A DNA stretch of 64,000 nucleotides from Aurantimonas coralicida_A (GTDB lineage: Bacteria > Pseudomonadota > Alphaproteobacteria > Rhizobiales > Rhizobiaceae): NCBI RefSeq assembly GCF_036016755.1, contig NZ_JAYXIH010000022.1, positions 1-64,000 of the forward strand. The letters run 5' to 3'. The notes below the pieces were generated by a model. The model made no database searches and was not told where the DNA came from. It worked only from the letters and a program-made list of their open reading frames with translations. A program made the position numbers and the translations under genes. This document shows, piece after piece, positions 36,257 through 45,757 of the stretch. How positions within the stretch are numbered: position 1 is the stretch's first letter; every line of letters begins with the position of its first letter.

Positions 36257-37741
36257 ATGGCGGATGCGGCGCGTAAAATCGATGACGAAACGGCGTTGTA
36301 TCGTGAGGCTCCGAGCAACATCGAGGCCGAGCAGGCGTTGCTCGGCGCCATGCTGGTCAACAACGACGCCTATTATGTCGTCCACGACTTTCTGAAACCC
36401 GACCACTTCTTCGAGCCGCTGCACCGGGAGATCTTCGGCAAGACGTCCGAGATGATTCGGATGGGCAAGATCGCCAATCCGGTGACGATCAAGACGTTCC
36501 TCGCGGCCAACGACAAGGTGGGCGATTTCACCGTCGCACAATATCTCGCGCGGCTTGCCGCCGAGGCGACGACCATCATCAACGCCACCGACTACGGTCG
36601 GGCGATCTACGATCTGGCGATTCGCCGCTCGCTGATCCGGATCGGCGAGGATGTGGTCAACATCGCCTTCGACGCGCCGCTCGACATGGAGCCGAAGAGC
36701 CAGATCGAGGACGCGGAGCGCCGCCTGTTCGAGTTGGCCGAGACCGGCCGCTACGACGGCGGCTTCCAGTCCTTCACCGACGCGGTGACGCTGGCCGTCC
36801 AGATGGCCACCGCCGCCAAGGACCGCGATGGCGGCCTCTCCGGCGTTTCCTCGGGCATTATCGGGCTCGACGGGCGCATGGGCGGGCTGCAGGCCTCCGA
36901 TCTGATCATCCTCGCGGGCCGTCCGGCCATGGGCAAGACCTCGCTCGCGACCAATATCGCCTTCAACATCGCGGCCGCCTACGAGCCGGCCGAGCAGGCG
37001 GACGGCAGCTTCAAGGCGAAGAATGGCGGCGTCGTCGGTTTCTTCAGCCTGGAAATGTCGGCCGAACAGCTCGCCACCCGCATCATCTCCGAACAGACCG
37101 AGATCTCCTCGTCGAAAATCCGGCGCGGCAACATCAACGATCAGGAACTCACCAAGCTGATCGGCTGCTCGGAGATGATGCAGAAGCTGCCGCTTTATAT
37201 CGACCAGACCGGCGGTATCTCGATCGCGCAGCTTTCGGCCCGCGCCCGGCGTCTAAAGCGGCAGCGCGGGCTCGACGTAATGATCATCGACTATGTCCAG
37301 CTGATGCAGGGCTCCAGCCGGACCCAAGGCAACCGCGTCCAGGAAATCACCGAGATCACCACCGGCCTCAAAGCCCTGGCCAAGGAACTGAACGTGCCGA
37401 TCATCGCCTTGTCGCAGCTCTCGCGACAGGTGGAAAGCCGCGACGACAAACGGCCGCAGCTCTCCGATCTGCGCGAATCCGGTTCGATTGAGCAGGACGC
37501 CGACGTGGTGATGTTCGTCTATCGCGACGAATATTACCTCGCCAACCGGGAGCCGAAGCCGGGCACCGACGAACATTTGAAATGGGAGCAGGCCCTGAAC
37601 GACGCGCGCGGCAAGGCCGAGGTGATTATCGCCAAGCAGCGTCACGGCCCGACCGGAACCGTTCCCCTCGCCTTCCAGGCCGAATACACGCGCTTCACCG
37701 ATCTCGCGGACGACAGCTATCTTCCCGAGCGGTTCGAGTAG
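36257..37741 (+). CDS. dnaB: Replicative DNA helicase DnaB, 494 aa
   Basis: DnaB is the hexameric 5'-3' helicase at the replication fork. The N-terminal primase-interaction domain (SNIEAEQALLGAMLVNNDAY) is followed by the RecA-like domain. The Walker A GRPAMGKTS is near residue 225, and the DnaB motifs GFFSLEMSAEQLATR, VMIIDYVQLMQG, ALSQLSRQVE and LRESGSIEQDADVV are present. No intein is present. alr starts ten bases after its stop, so the two are probably co-transcribed. Confidence 0.97.
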   Translation: MADAARKIDDETALYREAPSNIEAEQALLGAMLVNNDAYYVVHDFLKPDHFFEPLHREIFGKTSEMIRMGKIANPVTIKTFLAANDKVGDFTVAQYLARLAAEATTIINATDYGRAIYDLAIRRSLIRIGEDVVNIAFDAPLDMEPKSQIEDAERRLFELAETGRYDGGFQSFTDAVTLAVQMATAAKDRDGGLSGVSSGIIGLDGRMGGLQASDLIILAGRPAMGKTSLATNIAFNIAAAYEPAEQADGSFKAKNGGVVGFFSLEMSAEQLATRIISEQTEISSSKIRRGNINDQELTKLIGCSEMMQKLPLYIDQTGGISIAQLSARARRLKRQRGLDVMIIDYVQLMQGSSRTQGNRVQEITEITTGLKALAKELNVPIIALSQLSRQVESRDDKRPQLSDLRESGSIEQDADVVMFVYRDEYYLANREPKPGTDEHLKWEQALNDARGKAEVIIAKQRHGPTGTVPLAFQAEYTRFTDLADDSYLPERFE

Positions 37742-37751
37742 TCTCCTGACG

Positions 37752-38942
37752 ATGCCGCTTTTCCCGATCCCGGCCAGCGTGAGGCCGGACCGCATGCCGG
37801 TCGTCGAGATCGACCGCGCCGCGCTGATCGCCAACTGGCGGATGCTGGATTCCCGCAATCCCGGCGCCCGCACTGGCGCGGCGGTCAAGGCGAACGGCTA
37901 TGGCCTTGGCGCTGCCGAGGTTGCAGCGGCGTTGTCGGAAGCCGGCTGCCGCGATTTCTTCGTCGCCTGGGCCGAGGAAGGCGCCGCTTTGCGCGACTCG
38001 CTGGACCGGCTGCCGGCCAACGCGTCGACCACGTCTGCAGCGCCTCGCATCTACGTGCTTCAGGGCCTGGAGCCCGCTACGGTTCCGTTCCATCTGGCGC
38101 GAAACCTGACGCCGGTGCTCTCGACGCCGGACGACATCGCCGTCTGGCGCGAGGGGATGCGCGCGACCGCACGCAAAGCGCCCGCCGCGGTACAGCTCGA
38201 AACCGGCATGAACCGGCTCGGCCTCGGAACCGAAGATGCCCGCTTGGCCGCCGACTTCGCCGCCTCCGGCGAGCTCGACCTGTGCCTGGTCATGAGCCAT
38301 CTGGCCTCCGCCGACGAGGCGACATCGCAGAGCGCCGAGCAACTCGAACGGTTTCGGGCGCTCGCCGGGCTGTTTCCGTCGGTTCCCCGGTCCTTTGCCA
38401 ATTCCGCTGGTGTCTTTCTTGGCCCCGACTACGCATTCGATCTGACACGGCCCGGCATCGCGCTGTATGGCGGCGAGGCAGGCCCCGGCTCGTCGGAAGC
38501 GGTCAGGACCGTCGCGCGGCTGACCGCCTCGGTTCTCCAGGTGCGAGTCGCCAAAACCGGCGAGGCAGTCGGCTATGGCGCGGCGGCAAGGCTGAGCAGA
38601 GATACCCGAATCGCCACCGTCGGCATCGGCTATGCCGACGGCTACCACCGTGCCGCGTCGGGCGCCGGCGTGGGGATGCGTCAGCTGCGGCCCGGAGCGG
38701 ACGCCATACTCGCCGGCCGGCGGGTCCCGGTGCTCGGTCGAGTGTCGATGGACCTCACCCTCCTGGATGTCACCGACCTTCCCGAAGATGCCGTCCGCCC
38801 CGGCGCGCGGGCGGAATTCTTCGGCCCGGACATGCCGATCGACGCGGTGGCGACAGCCGCTGGCACCATTGCCTATGAATTGCTGACTGGCCTCGGGCCA
38901 CGGGTGAAGCGGTGCTGGTCGAGCGACGGCCCACTCAACTGA
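37752..38942 (+). CDS. alr: Alanine racemase, 396 aa
   Basis: Alr is a PLP enzyme that interconverts L- and D-alanine for peptidoglycan. The PLP lysine is Lys46 in VKANGYGLG. ETGMNRLG, GIGYADGYHR and GRVSMDLTLLDVTD follow in family order. It lies directly behind dnaB. Its last 8 bases overlap, tail to tail, the small DUF1294 gene on the other strand. Confidence 0.96.
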   Translation: MPLFPIPASVRPDRMPVVEIDRAALIANWRMLDSRNPGARTGAAVKANGYGLGAAEVAAALSEAGCRDFFVAWAEEGAALRDSLDRLPANASTTSAAPRIYVLQGLEPATVPFHLARNLTPVLSTPDDIAVWREGMRATARKAPAAVQLETGMNRLGLGTEDARLAADFAASGELDLCLVMSHLASADEATSQSAEQLERFRALAGLFPSVPRSFANSAGVFLGPDYAFDLTRPGIALYGGEAGPGSSEAVRTVARLTASVLQVRVAKTGEAVGYGAAARLSRDTRIATVGIGYADGYHRAASGAGVGMRQLRPGADAILAGRRVPVLGRVSMDLTLLDVTDLPEDAVRPGARAEFFGPDMPIDAVATAAGTIAYELLTGLGPRVKRCWSSDGPLN

Positions 38943-39255
38943 ATTGCTGACTCGCCCAGTGGAGGATCTTGTTAGGTCCCAAAAGCAGCATGGCGACCGC
39001 TAAGCCCGCCATCACGACAAGTTGCAGGCACGCGATCGCGTTCAGCCATGTGCGGAAAGGCTCTTTGTGGGTCTTGTGGCGAATGATTCGTTGCGCGGAA
39101 ATGGCGCCGATGCTGCCACCGAGAAGGGCAAGGCGCAGGAGGCTTTTCTCCGGTATGCGTCTTGCACCGGCTCTCGCCTTGGCCTTGTCGGAAACGAAGG
39201 CGAAATAGGCAGCGATGTTGATCGCCAGGAAATATAGTCCAATCCACAACGCCAT
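38935..39255 (-). CDS. DUF1294 small membrane protein, 106 aa
   Basis: Three to four hydrophobic segments (ALWIGLYFLAINIAAYFAFV at the start; LQLVVMAGLAVAMLLLG near the end) flank the conserved cytoplasmic stretch RIPEKSLLRLALLGGSIGA and the RHKTHKEPF motif that define DUF1294. In some bacteria this domain is fused behind a cold-shock domain; here it stands alone. The function is unknown. It overlaps the end of alr by eight bases and diverges from radA. Confidence 0.88.
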   Translation of the reverse strand: MALWIGLYFLAINIAAYFAFVSDKAKARAGARRIPEKSLLRLALLGGSIGAISAQRIIRHKTHKEPFRTWLNAIACLQLVVMAGLAVAMLLLGPNKILHWASQQFS

Positions 39256-39465
39256 CTGATCGTCTTTCGAAGAATGTCAGATTGGCGAAAAGCACCTTCC
39301 AAGCGCTGTCTCACGCCGGCTGATCGGCAATTTAACATCGGGCAGCGGTCCCGCTCGCACGATTGCCGCACACATGGCTCCGTCCTGCGTCGCCGTTAGG
39401 AGTTGCGGTCGGGCGGGGTTTGTTTATGTTTCGTTCCAGTCGACGCCCCAGTTTCCAAGGTTTCA

Positions 39466-40854
39466 ATGGCCAAACCCAAACTCAGCTTCATATGCCAGAA
39501 CTGCGGCGCGGTCACCACGCGCTGGCAGGGCAAATGCGACGCCTGCGGTGAGTGGAACACGATCGTCGAGGAAAACACGTCCGGCGGGATCGGCGGTGGA
39601 CCGCAACGTGGCCGGCGCAAGGGCAGCCCGTCGGCGCTTCTGCCGCTCTCGGGCGAGATGGAAGAAGCCCCGCGCATCGTCTCCGGCATCGACGAATTCG
39701 ACCGGGCGACCGGCGGCGGCATCGTGCGTGGATCGGCTCTGCTCATCGGCGGCGATCCCGGCATCGGCAAATCGACCCTGCTGATGCAAGCGGCCGCGGC
39801 ACTGTCACGCGGCGGAAACAGTGTCGTCTATGTCTCCGGGGAAGAGGCCGTGGCGCAGGTGCGCCTTCGCGCCCAGCGCCTGAAAGCCGCCGATACGTCG
39901 GTACAACTCATGGCCGAGACCAACGTCGAGGACATCCTCGCGACTCTCGCCGAGGCCCGCCGGCCAGACCTCGTCATCATCGATTCGATCCAGACGCTGT
40001 GGAGCGACATGGCCGAATCGGCGCCGGGAACCGTGACGCAGGTCCGCACCGGCGTGCAGGCGCTCGTGCGCTATGCCAAGGCCAGCGGCGCGGCGGTGAT
40101 TCTCGTCGGCCACGTCACCAAGGACGGCCAGATCGCCGGCCCCCGGGTTGTCGAGCACATGGTCGACGCGGTCCTCTACTTCGAGGGCGAAGGCGGCCAC
40201 CACTACCGCATCCTGCGCACCGTCAAGAACCGCTTCGGACCCACCGACGAGATCGGCGTCTTCGAGATGAGCGACATCGGCCTGCGGGAAGTGCGCAACC
40301 CGTCGGAACTGTTTCTCGGCGAGCGCAACGAAAAGGCGCCCGGCGCCGCGGTTTTCGCCGGCATGGAAGGAACCCGCCCGGTCCTCGTGGAGATCCAGGC
40401 CCTGGTGGCGCCGTCGGCGCTCGGGACGCCCCGTCGCGCGGTCGTCGGCTGGGACCAGCCGCGACTCGCCATGGTCCTGGCGGTGCTCGAAGCCCATTGC
40501 GGTGTGCGACTCGGCCAGCATGACGTCTATCTCAACGTTGCCGGCGGCTTCCGGATTTCCGAACCGGCGGCGGACCTCGCGGTTGCGGCAGCGCTCGTGT
40601 CCTCGCTCAGCGGCGCCGCCCTGCCCTCCGATTGCGTCTATTTCGGCGAAGTCTCTCTCTCCGGCGCGGTGAGGCCCGTCGCCCATGCGGGACAGCGCCT
40701 CAAGGAAGCCGAAAAGCTCGGTTTTCGGCAATCGGTCTTGCCGACGGCCAGCGCCGATCTGCCGCGATCGGGCGAGATGGTGCCGCATGAAGTGGAGACC
40801 CTGCCCGACCTCGTCGGCCGGGTCGCGTCAGGCGGTCTTCCATCCGACGGTTGA
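39466..40854 (+). CDS. radA: DNA repair protein RadA, 462 aa
   Basis: RadA processes recombination intermediates as a hexameric branch-migration helicase. A four-Cys zinc finger is formed by C10, C13, C24 and C27. The RecA-like core has Walker A GGDPGIGKST near residue 97 and the RadA-specific motif KNRFGPTDE. The C-terminal Lon-like domain contains GGFRISEPAADLAVAAAL. ATG 39466 places the zinc finger at the usual distance. cvpA and purF follow. Confidence 0.96.
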   Translation: MAKPKLSFICQNCGAVTTRWQGKCDACGEWNTIVEENTSGGIGGGPQRGRRKGSPSALLPLSGEMEEAPRIVSGIDEFDRATGGGIVRGSALLIGGDPGIGKSTLLMQAAAALSRGGNSVVYVSGEEAVAQVRLRAQRLKAADTSVQLMAETNVEDILATLAEARRPDLVIIDSIQTLWSDMAESAPGTVTQVRTGVQALVRYAKASGAAVILVGHVTKDGQIAGPRVVEHMVDAVLYFEGEGGHHYRILRTVKNRFGPTDEIGVFEMSDIGLREVRNPSELFLGERNEKAPGAAVFAGMEGTRPVLVEIQALVAPSALGTPRRAVVGWDQPRLAMVLAVLEAHCGVRLGQHDVYLNVAGGFRISEPAADLAVAAALVSSLSGAALPSDCVYFGEVSLSGAVRPVAHAGQRLKEAEKLGFRQSVLPTASADLPRSGEMVPHEVETLPDLVGRVASGGLPSDG

Positions 40855-40973
40855 TTTTCACGCCGCCCCCTAGTGTAAAATGGATACCAAAGAGGTAAGG
40901 CGTCATTCGCAGGCATGTCATACTGGCATCTGCCACCCGCGCCTGATCCGAACGTCCACGGGACCGATCATCC

Positions 40974-41588
40974 ATGACCGTTACTCTTCTCGACGCGATC
41001 CTATTCGCACTCATGCTGGTTTCGGCGCTTCTTGCCATGGTGCGCGGCTTCTCCCGCGAAATCCTTTCGGTGATCTCCTGGCTGGTGGCGGCGGTTGCCG
41101 CCTTTCTCTTCTACAAGCCGCTGACGCCCTATTTCGCCGAGTACATCTCATCCGACACAGTGGCGATGGCGGCCTCGGCAGCCGCGATCTTCCTCGTCAC
41201 GCTGATCATCGTGTCCTACATCACGCTGCGGATTGCCGACTTCATCATCGATAGTCGCATCGGCGCGCTCGACCGCGTTCTCGGCTTCGTCTTCGGCGCC
41301 GTGCGCGGCCTCCTTCTCGTCGTGGTGGCCATGCTGTTCTTCAATTGGCTGGCGCCGGAAAACCAGCCGGAATGGGTCGCCAACGCCTGGTCCAAGCCGT
41401 ATTTGGACAATTTTGGCAAGCAATTGGTCGCGGCGCTGCCGGAGAACCCCGAGCAGATCATCCTCGAGAAGATCCAGGGCACCAGCGGCGAGCCGGCCAC
41501 GGATACGCCTCCCGCTCCGGAAGAGCCCGCGTCCATCGAGGGCGCGATCGGGGAGTCCGGCGAGGCACCGCCGGCCGATCAACACTAG
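40974..41588 (+). CDS. cvpA: CvpA family inner membrane protein, 204 aa
   Basis: The four-helix CvpA domain occupies the first ~165 residues (MTVTLLDAILFALMLVSAL; VRGFSREILSVISWLVA; GALDRVLGFVFGAVRG). An acidic, proline-rich tail follows. CvpA is needed for colicin V production and envelope stress tolerance in E. coli; a molecular mechanism is not established. The cvpA-purF pairing is the same as in E. coli. Confidence 0.93.
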   Translation: MTVTLLDAILFALMLVSALLAMVRGFSREILSVISWLVAAVAAFLFYKPLTPYFAEYISSDTVAMAASAAAIFLVTLIIVSYITLRIADFIIDSRIGALDRVLGFVFGAVRGLLLVVVAMLFFNWLAPENQPEWVANAWSKPYLDNFGKQLVAALPENPEQIILEKIQGTSGEPATDTPPAPEEPASIEGAIGESGEAPPADQH

Positions 41589-41708
41589 ACGCAGCGGTCG
41601 GAACTGCCATTGCAGGACGAGCGAGCCCTCGCGTCACGCCCGATACGGGCCTATATGGTGAAGACCTCATCGCAAGCCGACAGACATCGGCAAACGGCGG
41701 ATAATCTC

Positions 41709-43163
41709 ATGGACGAAACGCCATTCGACGACGACGACGAACTGCACGAAGAGTGCGGCGTCTTCGGCATTTTCAAACGAACCGATGCCGCCGCGGTGGT
41801 GACGCTCGGCCTTCACGCGCTTCAGCACCGCGGCCAGGAAGCGGCGGGGATCGTTTCCTATGACGGCTCGCAATTTCATGTCGAGCGCCATGCCGGTCTG
41901 ATCGGCGATACCTTCACCAAGCAGGCCGTTCTCGAGCGTCTGCCGGGAACCTCCGCGATCGGCCATACCCGCTACGCCACCACCGGCGGCGGCGGCTTGC
42001 GCAACGTCCAACCCTTCTTCGCCGAATTGTCTGCCGGCGGCTTCGCGGTCGCCCACAACGGCAACATCACCAACGCCCTGACCATTCAGCGCGAGCTGCA
42101 ACGCCGCGGCTCCATCTTTTCCTCGACCTCCGACACCGAAACCATCCTGCATCTCGTGGCCACGAGCGCAGCACGGCATTTCGTCGAAAAGCTGATCGAC
42201 GCCCTATCGCGGCTCGAAGGCGCTTTCTCGCTGGTCGGGCTCTCGTCGAAGAAGATGGTCGGCGTGCGCGACCCTCTCGGGATTCGGCCGCTCGTGCTCG
42301 GCGATCTCGAGGGATCGCCGATCCTCGCATCGGAGACCTGCGCCCTCGACATCATCGGCGCCGACTTCGTTCGCGACATCGAGCCCGGCGAACTCGTCGT
42401 GATCAGCGAGGACGGAATCGAGAGCATCTTCCCATTCCAGGCGCGCCGCCCCCGGTTCTGCATCTTCGAATATGTCTATTTCGCCCGCCCGGATTCGACC
42501 GTGGAGGGCCGCAACGTCTACGAGATTCGTAAGAAGATCGGCGGCGAACTGGCGCGTGAGAGCCATGTGGAAGCCGACATCGTCGTGCCGGTTCCCGACT
42601 CCGGTGTGCCCGCGGCGATCGGTTATGCTCAGGAGGCCGGTCTGCCCTTCGAGCTCGGGATCATACGCAACCATTATGTCGGCCGGACCTTTATCCAACC
42701 GACCGACTCCATTCGCCACATGGGCGTGAAGCTGAAACACAATGCGAACCGCCGGATGATCGAAGGCAAGCGCGTCATCCTCGTCGACGATTCGATCGTT
42801 CGTGGCACGACCAGCCAGAAGATCGTGCAGATGGTGCGCGAGGCCGGCGCGACCGAGGTCCACATGCGAATCGCCTCGCCGCCGACCCGCGCCAGCTGCT
42901 TCTACGGTGTCGACACGCCCGAAAAGGCCAAGCTGCTCGCCTCGCGCATGACGATCGAGGAGATGGCCGACTTCATCAAGGTCGATTCGCTGTCGTTTCT
43001 GTCGATCGACGGGCTGTACCGCGCCACCGACGAGCCCTCCCGCAACAAGCTGACGCCGCAATTCTGCGATGCTTGCTTTACCGGCGACTATCCGACCTCG
43101 CTGACCGATCAGGACGGCACGGAAAATGTCCGGCCGCTCTCGCTGCTGGGTGGTGCGGGCTGA
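41709..43163 (+). CDS. purF: Amidophosphoribosyltransferase, 484 aa
   Basis: PurF catalyses the first committed step of purine synthesis: glutamine plus PRPP to phosphoribosylamine. The N-terminal nucleophile glutaminase has Cys16 in EECGVFGIF, exposed after removal of a short acidic propeptide (MDETPFDDDDELHEE). The phosphoribosyltransferase domain carries the PRPP loop VILVDDSIVRGTT. ATG 41709 is chosen because it yields the usual short propeptide. Confidence 0.97.
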   Translation: MDETPFDDDDELHEECGVFGIFKRTDAAAVVTLGLHALQHRGQEAAGIVSYDGSQFHVERHAGLIGDTFTKQAVLERLPGTSAIGHTRYATTGGGGLRNVQPFFAELSAGGFAVAHNGNITNALTIQRELQRRGSIFSSTSDTETILHLVATSAARHFVEKLIDALSRLEGAFSLVGLSSKKMVGVRDPLGIRPLVLGDLEGSPILASETCALDIIGADFVRDIEPGELVVISEDGIESIFPFQARRPRFCIFEYVYFARPDSTVEGRNVYEIRKKIGGELARESHVEADIVVPVPDSGVPAAIGYAQEAGLPFELGIIRNHYVGRTFIQPTDSIRHMGVKLKHNANRRMIEGKRVILVDDSIVRGTTSQKIVQMVREAGATEVHMRIASPPTRASCFYGVDTPEKAKLLASRMTIEEMADFIKVDSLSFLSIDGLYRATDEPSRNKLTPQFCDACFTGDYPTSLTDQDGTENVRPLSLLGGAG

Positions 43164-43298
43164 ACACGGAACGCTCCTTGAATATCGCGATCTTCGCGGG
43201 GAGGCAGTACCGTGGGGAAACATAGGACCTGAGCCGTTCGCCCAAGCCTTTGCCGGCAGGGCTCAAAGCTACGGATGGCGCCTTTCCGGCGAATTGAT

Positions 43299-44039
43299 AT
43301 GACGCAAATGCTGACAGACAAGATCGCGCTGGTCACCGGGGCCTCACGCGGTATCGGCTACCACATCGCCAAGGGCCTCGCCGCCGAGGGCGCGCATGTC
43401 ATCGCGCTGGCGCGTACCGTCGGCGGCCTCGAAGAACTCGACGATGAGATCAAATCGGCCGGCGGATCGGCGACGCTCGTCCCGCTTGATCTGACCGACA
43501 TGGCAGGGATCGACCGCCTCGGTGGCGCCATCAACGAGCGCTGGGGCCGACTCGACGTCCTGGTCGCCAATGCCGGGCTGCTCGGCGTCCTTGCGCCGAT
43601 CGGCCACATCGAGGCGAAGACCTTCGATAAGACCATGACGGTCAACGTGAACGCGACCTGGCGACTGATCCGCACCGTCGATCCGTTGCTGCGCAAATCC
43701 CTGGCCGGACGCGCCATTGTGATGTCGTCCGGGGCCGCCCATTCGGCCAAGGCGTTCTGGTCGCTCTACGCAGCCTCCAAGGCGGCCTGCGAGGCGATGG
43801 TGCGCTCCTGGGCGAACGAGACGATGAACCTGCCGCTAAGGGTCAATTCGGTCAACCCGGGCGCGACGCGCACCGCCATGCGGGCGCAAGCGATGCCGGG
43901 CGAGGACCCGAAGACCCTGCCGACCGCGCGCGAGGTGGCGGCGAAGATCGTGCCCCTCGCCTTCTCGGACGTGGTCGAGACCGGCAAGCTCTTCGACGTG
44001 CGCGAAAACCGCTTCCTGGATTACCGCGACCCCGCCTGA
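43299..44039 (+). CDS. Short-chain dehydrogenase/reductase behind purF, 246 aa
   Basis: This is a classical SDR with TGASRGIG at residues 13-20, NAG near 90, and an intact catalytic set: Ser in VMSSGAAH, Tyr157 and Lys161 of YAASK. In Rhizobiales an SDR of this type commonly follows purF, but its substrate is not known. Its 3' end overlaps the convergent pssA gene by 19 bases. Confidence 0.92.
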   Translation: MTQMLTDKIALVTGASRGIGYHIAKGLAAEGAHVIALARTVGGLEELDDEIKSAGGSATLVPLDLTDMAGIDRLGGAINERWGRLDVLVANAGLLGVLAPIGHIEAKTFDKTMTVNVNATWRLIRTVDPLLRKSLAGRAIVMSSGAAHSAKAFWSLYAASKAACEAMVRSWANETMNLPLRVNSVNPGATRTAMRAQAMPGEDPKTLPTAREVAAKIVPLAFSDVVETGKLFDVRENRFLDYRDPA

Positions 44040-44863
44040 TCCGCGGCCGCTGAACGGGTCTCGCGTTTCGCGCGTTTGCCGAAGGCCCGCACCGAAAAGC
44101 CAACCGAAATAAAATAGGCGATCGCGGTTAGCGTTAGCGTCTCCCAGAAGAAGCTGAGCAACAGGGCGACGTAGAGAACGAAGCCCAGGATGATCGGGAT
44201 GGCGTAGTCGCGCGGCACCCGGATGCCCGCTCCCTTGCCCGACCATGTCGGCAGGCGGCTCGACATCAAAAGGCCGATAAACACGAGATAGACCGACGCG
44301 ATCGTCGCGGTGATCTCAGGGAATCCGAGATTAAGACCGGAAAAGCCCACATACATCGGGAACAGGGCCAAGCCCGCGCCGGCCGGTGCCGGCACGCCGA
44401 CGAAGAACGCCGAATGCCATTTTGGGCGTTTCGGATCGTCGAGCATGGTGTTGAAACGGGCGAGCCTGAGTGCGCAGGCGCTCGCATAGAGCAACGCTGC
44501 GATCCAGCCGAAGGCTCCCGCCTCGTTGAGCATATAAGTGTACAACACGAGACCCGGCGCGACCCCGAAATTGACGATGTCGGCGAGCGAATCCATTTCC
44601 GCGCCGAAGCGGCTCTGGCCCTTCAATAGCCGCGCAACGCGGCCATCGATCCCGTCGAGGAACGCCGCGCCGAGCACCATGCCGACGGCGAACTCGAACT
44701 GACCCTCGAAAGCCAGCCGGATGCCGGTCATCCCTGCGCAGATCGACAGGATGGTGATGAGGTTCGGGACGATGTGGCGGAACGGAATGCGCCGGCGTAC
44801 CGGGCCGTCTTCCACGTCGGGCTTACCGGGATCGAACGGAGGAAAGGGAGATTCGATCGGCAT
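44021..44863 (-). CDS. pssA: CDP-diacylglycerol-serine O-phosphatidyltransferase, 280 aa
   Basis: PssA makes phosphatidylserine from CDP-DAG and serine. It is the integral-membrane (type II) form with the CDP-alcohol phosphotransferase signature (DGIDGRVARLL, then GAEMDSLADIV) and about eight hydrophobic segments. Its start codon overlaps the psd stop by one base, so PE synthesis is encoded as a coupled psd-pssA pair. The 3' end overlaps the convergent SDR. Confidence 0.95.
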   Translation of the reverse strand: MPIESPFPPFDPGKPDVEDGPVRRRIPFRHIVPNLITILSICAGMTGIRLAFEGQFEFAVGMVLGAAFLDGIDGRVARLLKGQSRFGAEMDSLADIVNFGVAPGLVLYTYMLNEAGAFGWIAALLYASACALRLARFNTMLDDPKRPKWHSAFFVGVPAPAGAGLALFPMYVGFSGLNLGFPEITATIASVYLVFIGLLMSSRLPTWSGKGAGIRVPRDYAIPIILGFVLYVALLLSFFWETLTLTAIAYFISVGFSVRAFGKRAKRETRSAAADQAGSR

Positions 44864-45561
44864 CAGTCGCGCCTCGACGGCCAGGTTGGCAAATTGTCGC
44901 CGAACTCGGCGATGACGGTTTCACCCGCAATCGCGATCTGTCCCTCGGCGACGCGCGGCCGTGCTCCGTCGGGCAGATAGATGTCGAGGCGCGAGCCGAA
45001 GCGGATCAGGCCGAAGCGCTCACCCGCCTCGATCCGATCCTCGACCTTGGCCCAGCAGATGATCCGCCGTGCGACGAGCCCGGCGATCTGCACCACGCCG
45101 ATCTCGCCCTTCGGCCCGTCGATGACCATCGAACTGCGCTCGTTAACCTCGCTCGCCTTGTCAAGCTCGGCGTTGCGGAATTCGCCTTCGCGATAGGCGA
45201 TATGCCGGATTCGGCCCCGCATCGGCGCCCGATTCACATGACAATTGAAGACGTTCATGAACACCGAGATGCGCAGCATCGGATCGGTACCGAGATCGAG
45301 TTCTGCCGGCGGGACAACATGGCCGACGAGCGACACGCGGCCGTCCGCCGGGCTGATGGCCAGATGATCGGCGATCGGCGTCACACGCTCGGGGTCACGA
45401 AAGAAATAAGCGCACCACGCCGTCAGGATAAGGCCGATCCAGAACAGCGGCTCCCATAAAAAGCCGAGGACGACGGCTGCCACGAAGAACGCGGCGATAA
45501 ACGGGTAGCCCGCCTTATGGATGGGTACGAATGCGTTTCGGATCGAGGCGATGATATCCAC
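44863..45561 (-). CDS. psd: Phosphatidylserine decarboxylase (short type), 232 aa
   Basis: Psd converts phosphatidylserine to phosphatidylethanolamine with a pyruvoyl group made by self-cleavage. The cleavage site is the Gly-Ser of RFGSRLDIYLP, the short-type replacement of the LGST motif of E. coli. SPADGRV and FMNVFNCHVNRAP are also conserved. A membrane anchor (YPFIAAFFVAAVVLGFLW) lies at the N-terminus. I use GTG 45561 (VDIIASIRNAFVPIHKAGY), the family start; frames further upstream do not match. Confidence 0.93.
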   Translation of the reverse strand: MDIIASIRNAFVPIHKAGYPFIAAFFVAAVVLGFLWEPLFWIGLILTAWCAYFFRDPERVTPIADHLAISPADGRVSLVGHVVPPAELDLGTDPMLRISVFMNVFNCHVNRAPMRGRIRHIAYREGEFRNAELDKASEVNERSSMVIDGPKGEIGVVQIAGLVARRIICWAKVEDRIEAGERFGLIRFGSRLDIYLPDGARPRVAEGQIAIAGETVIAEFGDNLPTWPSRRD

Positions 45562-45757
45562 GGTCTGTCTTCTTCCTTCGTGATCCTGGGATGATCCCGA
45601 CCCTTGCGATAGGGATAGACGAGAGTTGAGGCAAGCAGGCACGCGATGAACGCCGTCGATCGGCGACGATGGCGGTCACCCGCGTTCGAAATCCGGGCGC
45701 GCCTCGAAAGATGTGGCACGACAGGACCGTCGACAAGGCGATGCGGCGTGGTCGGCG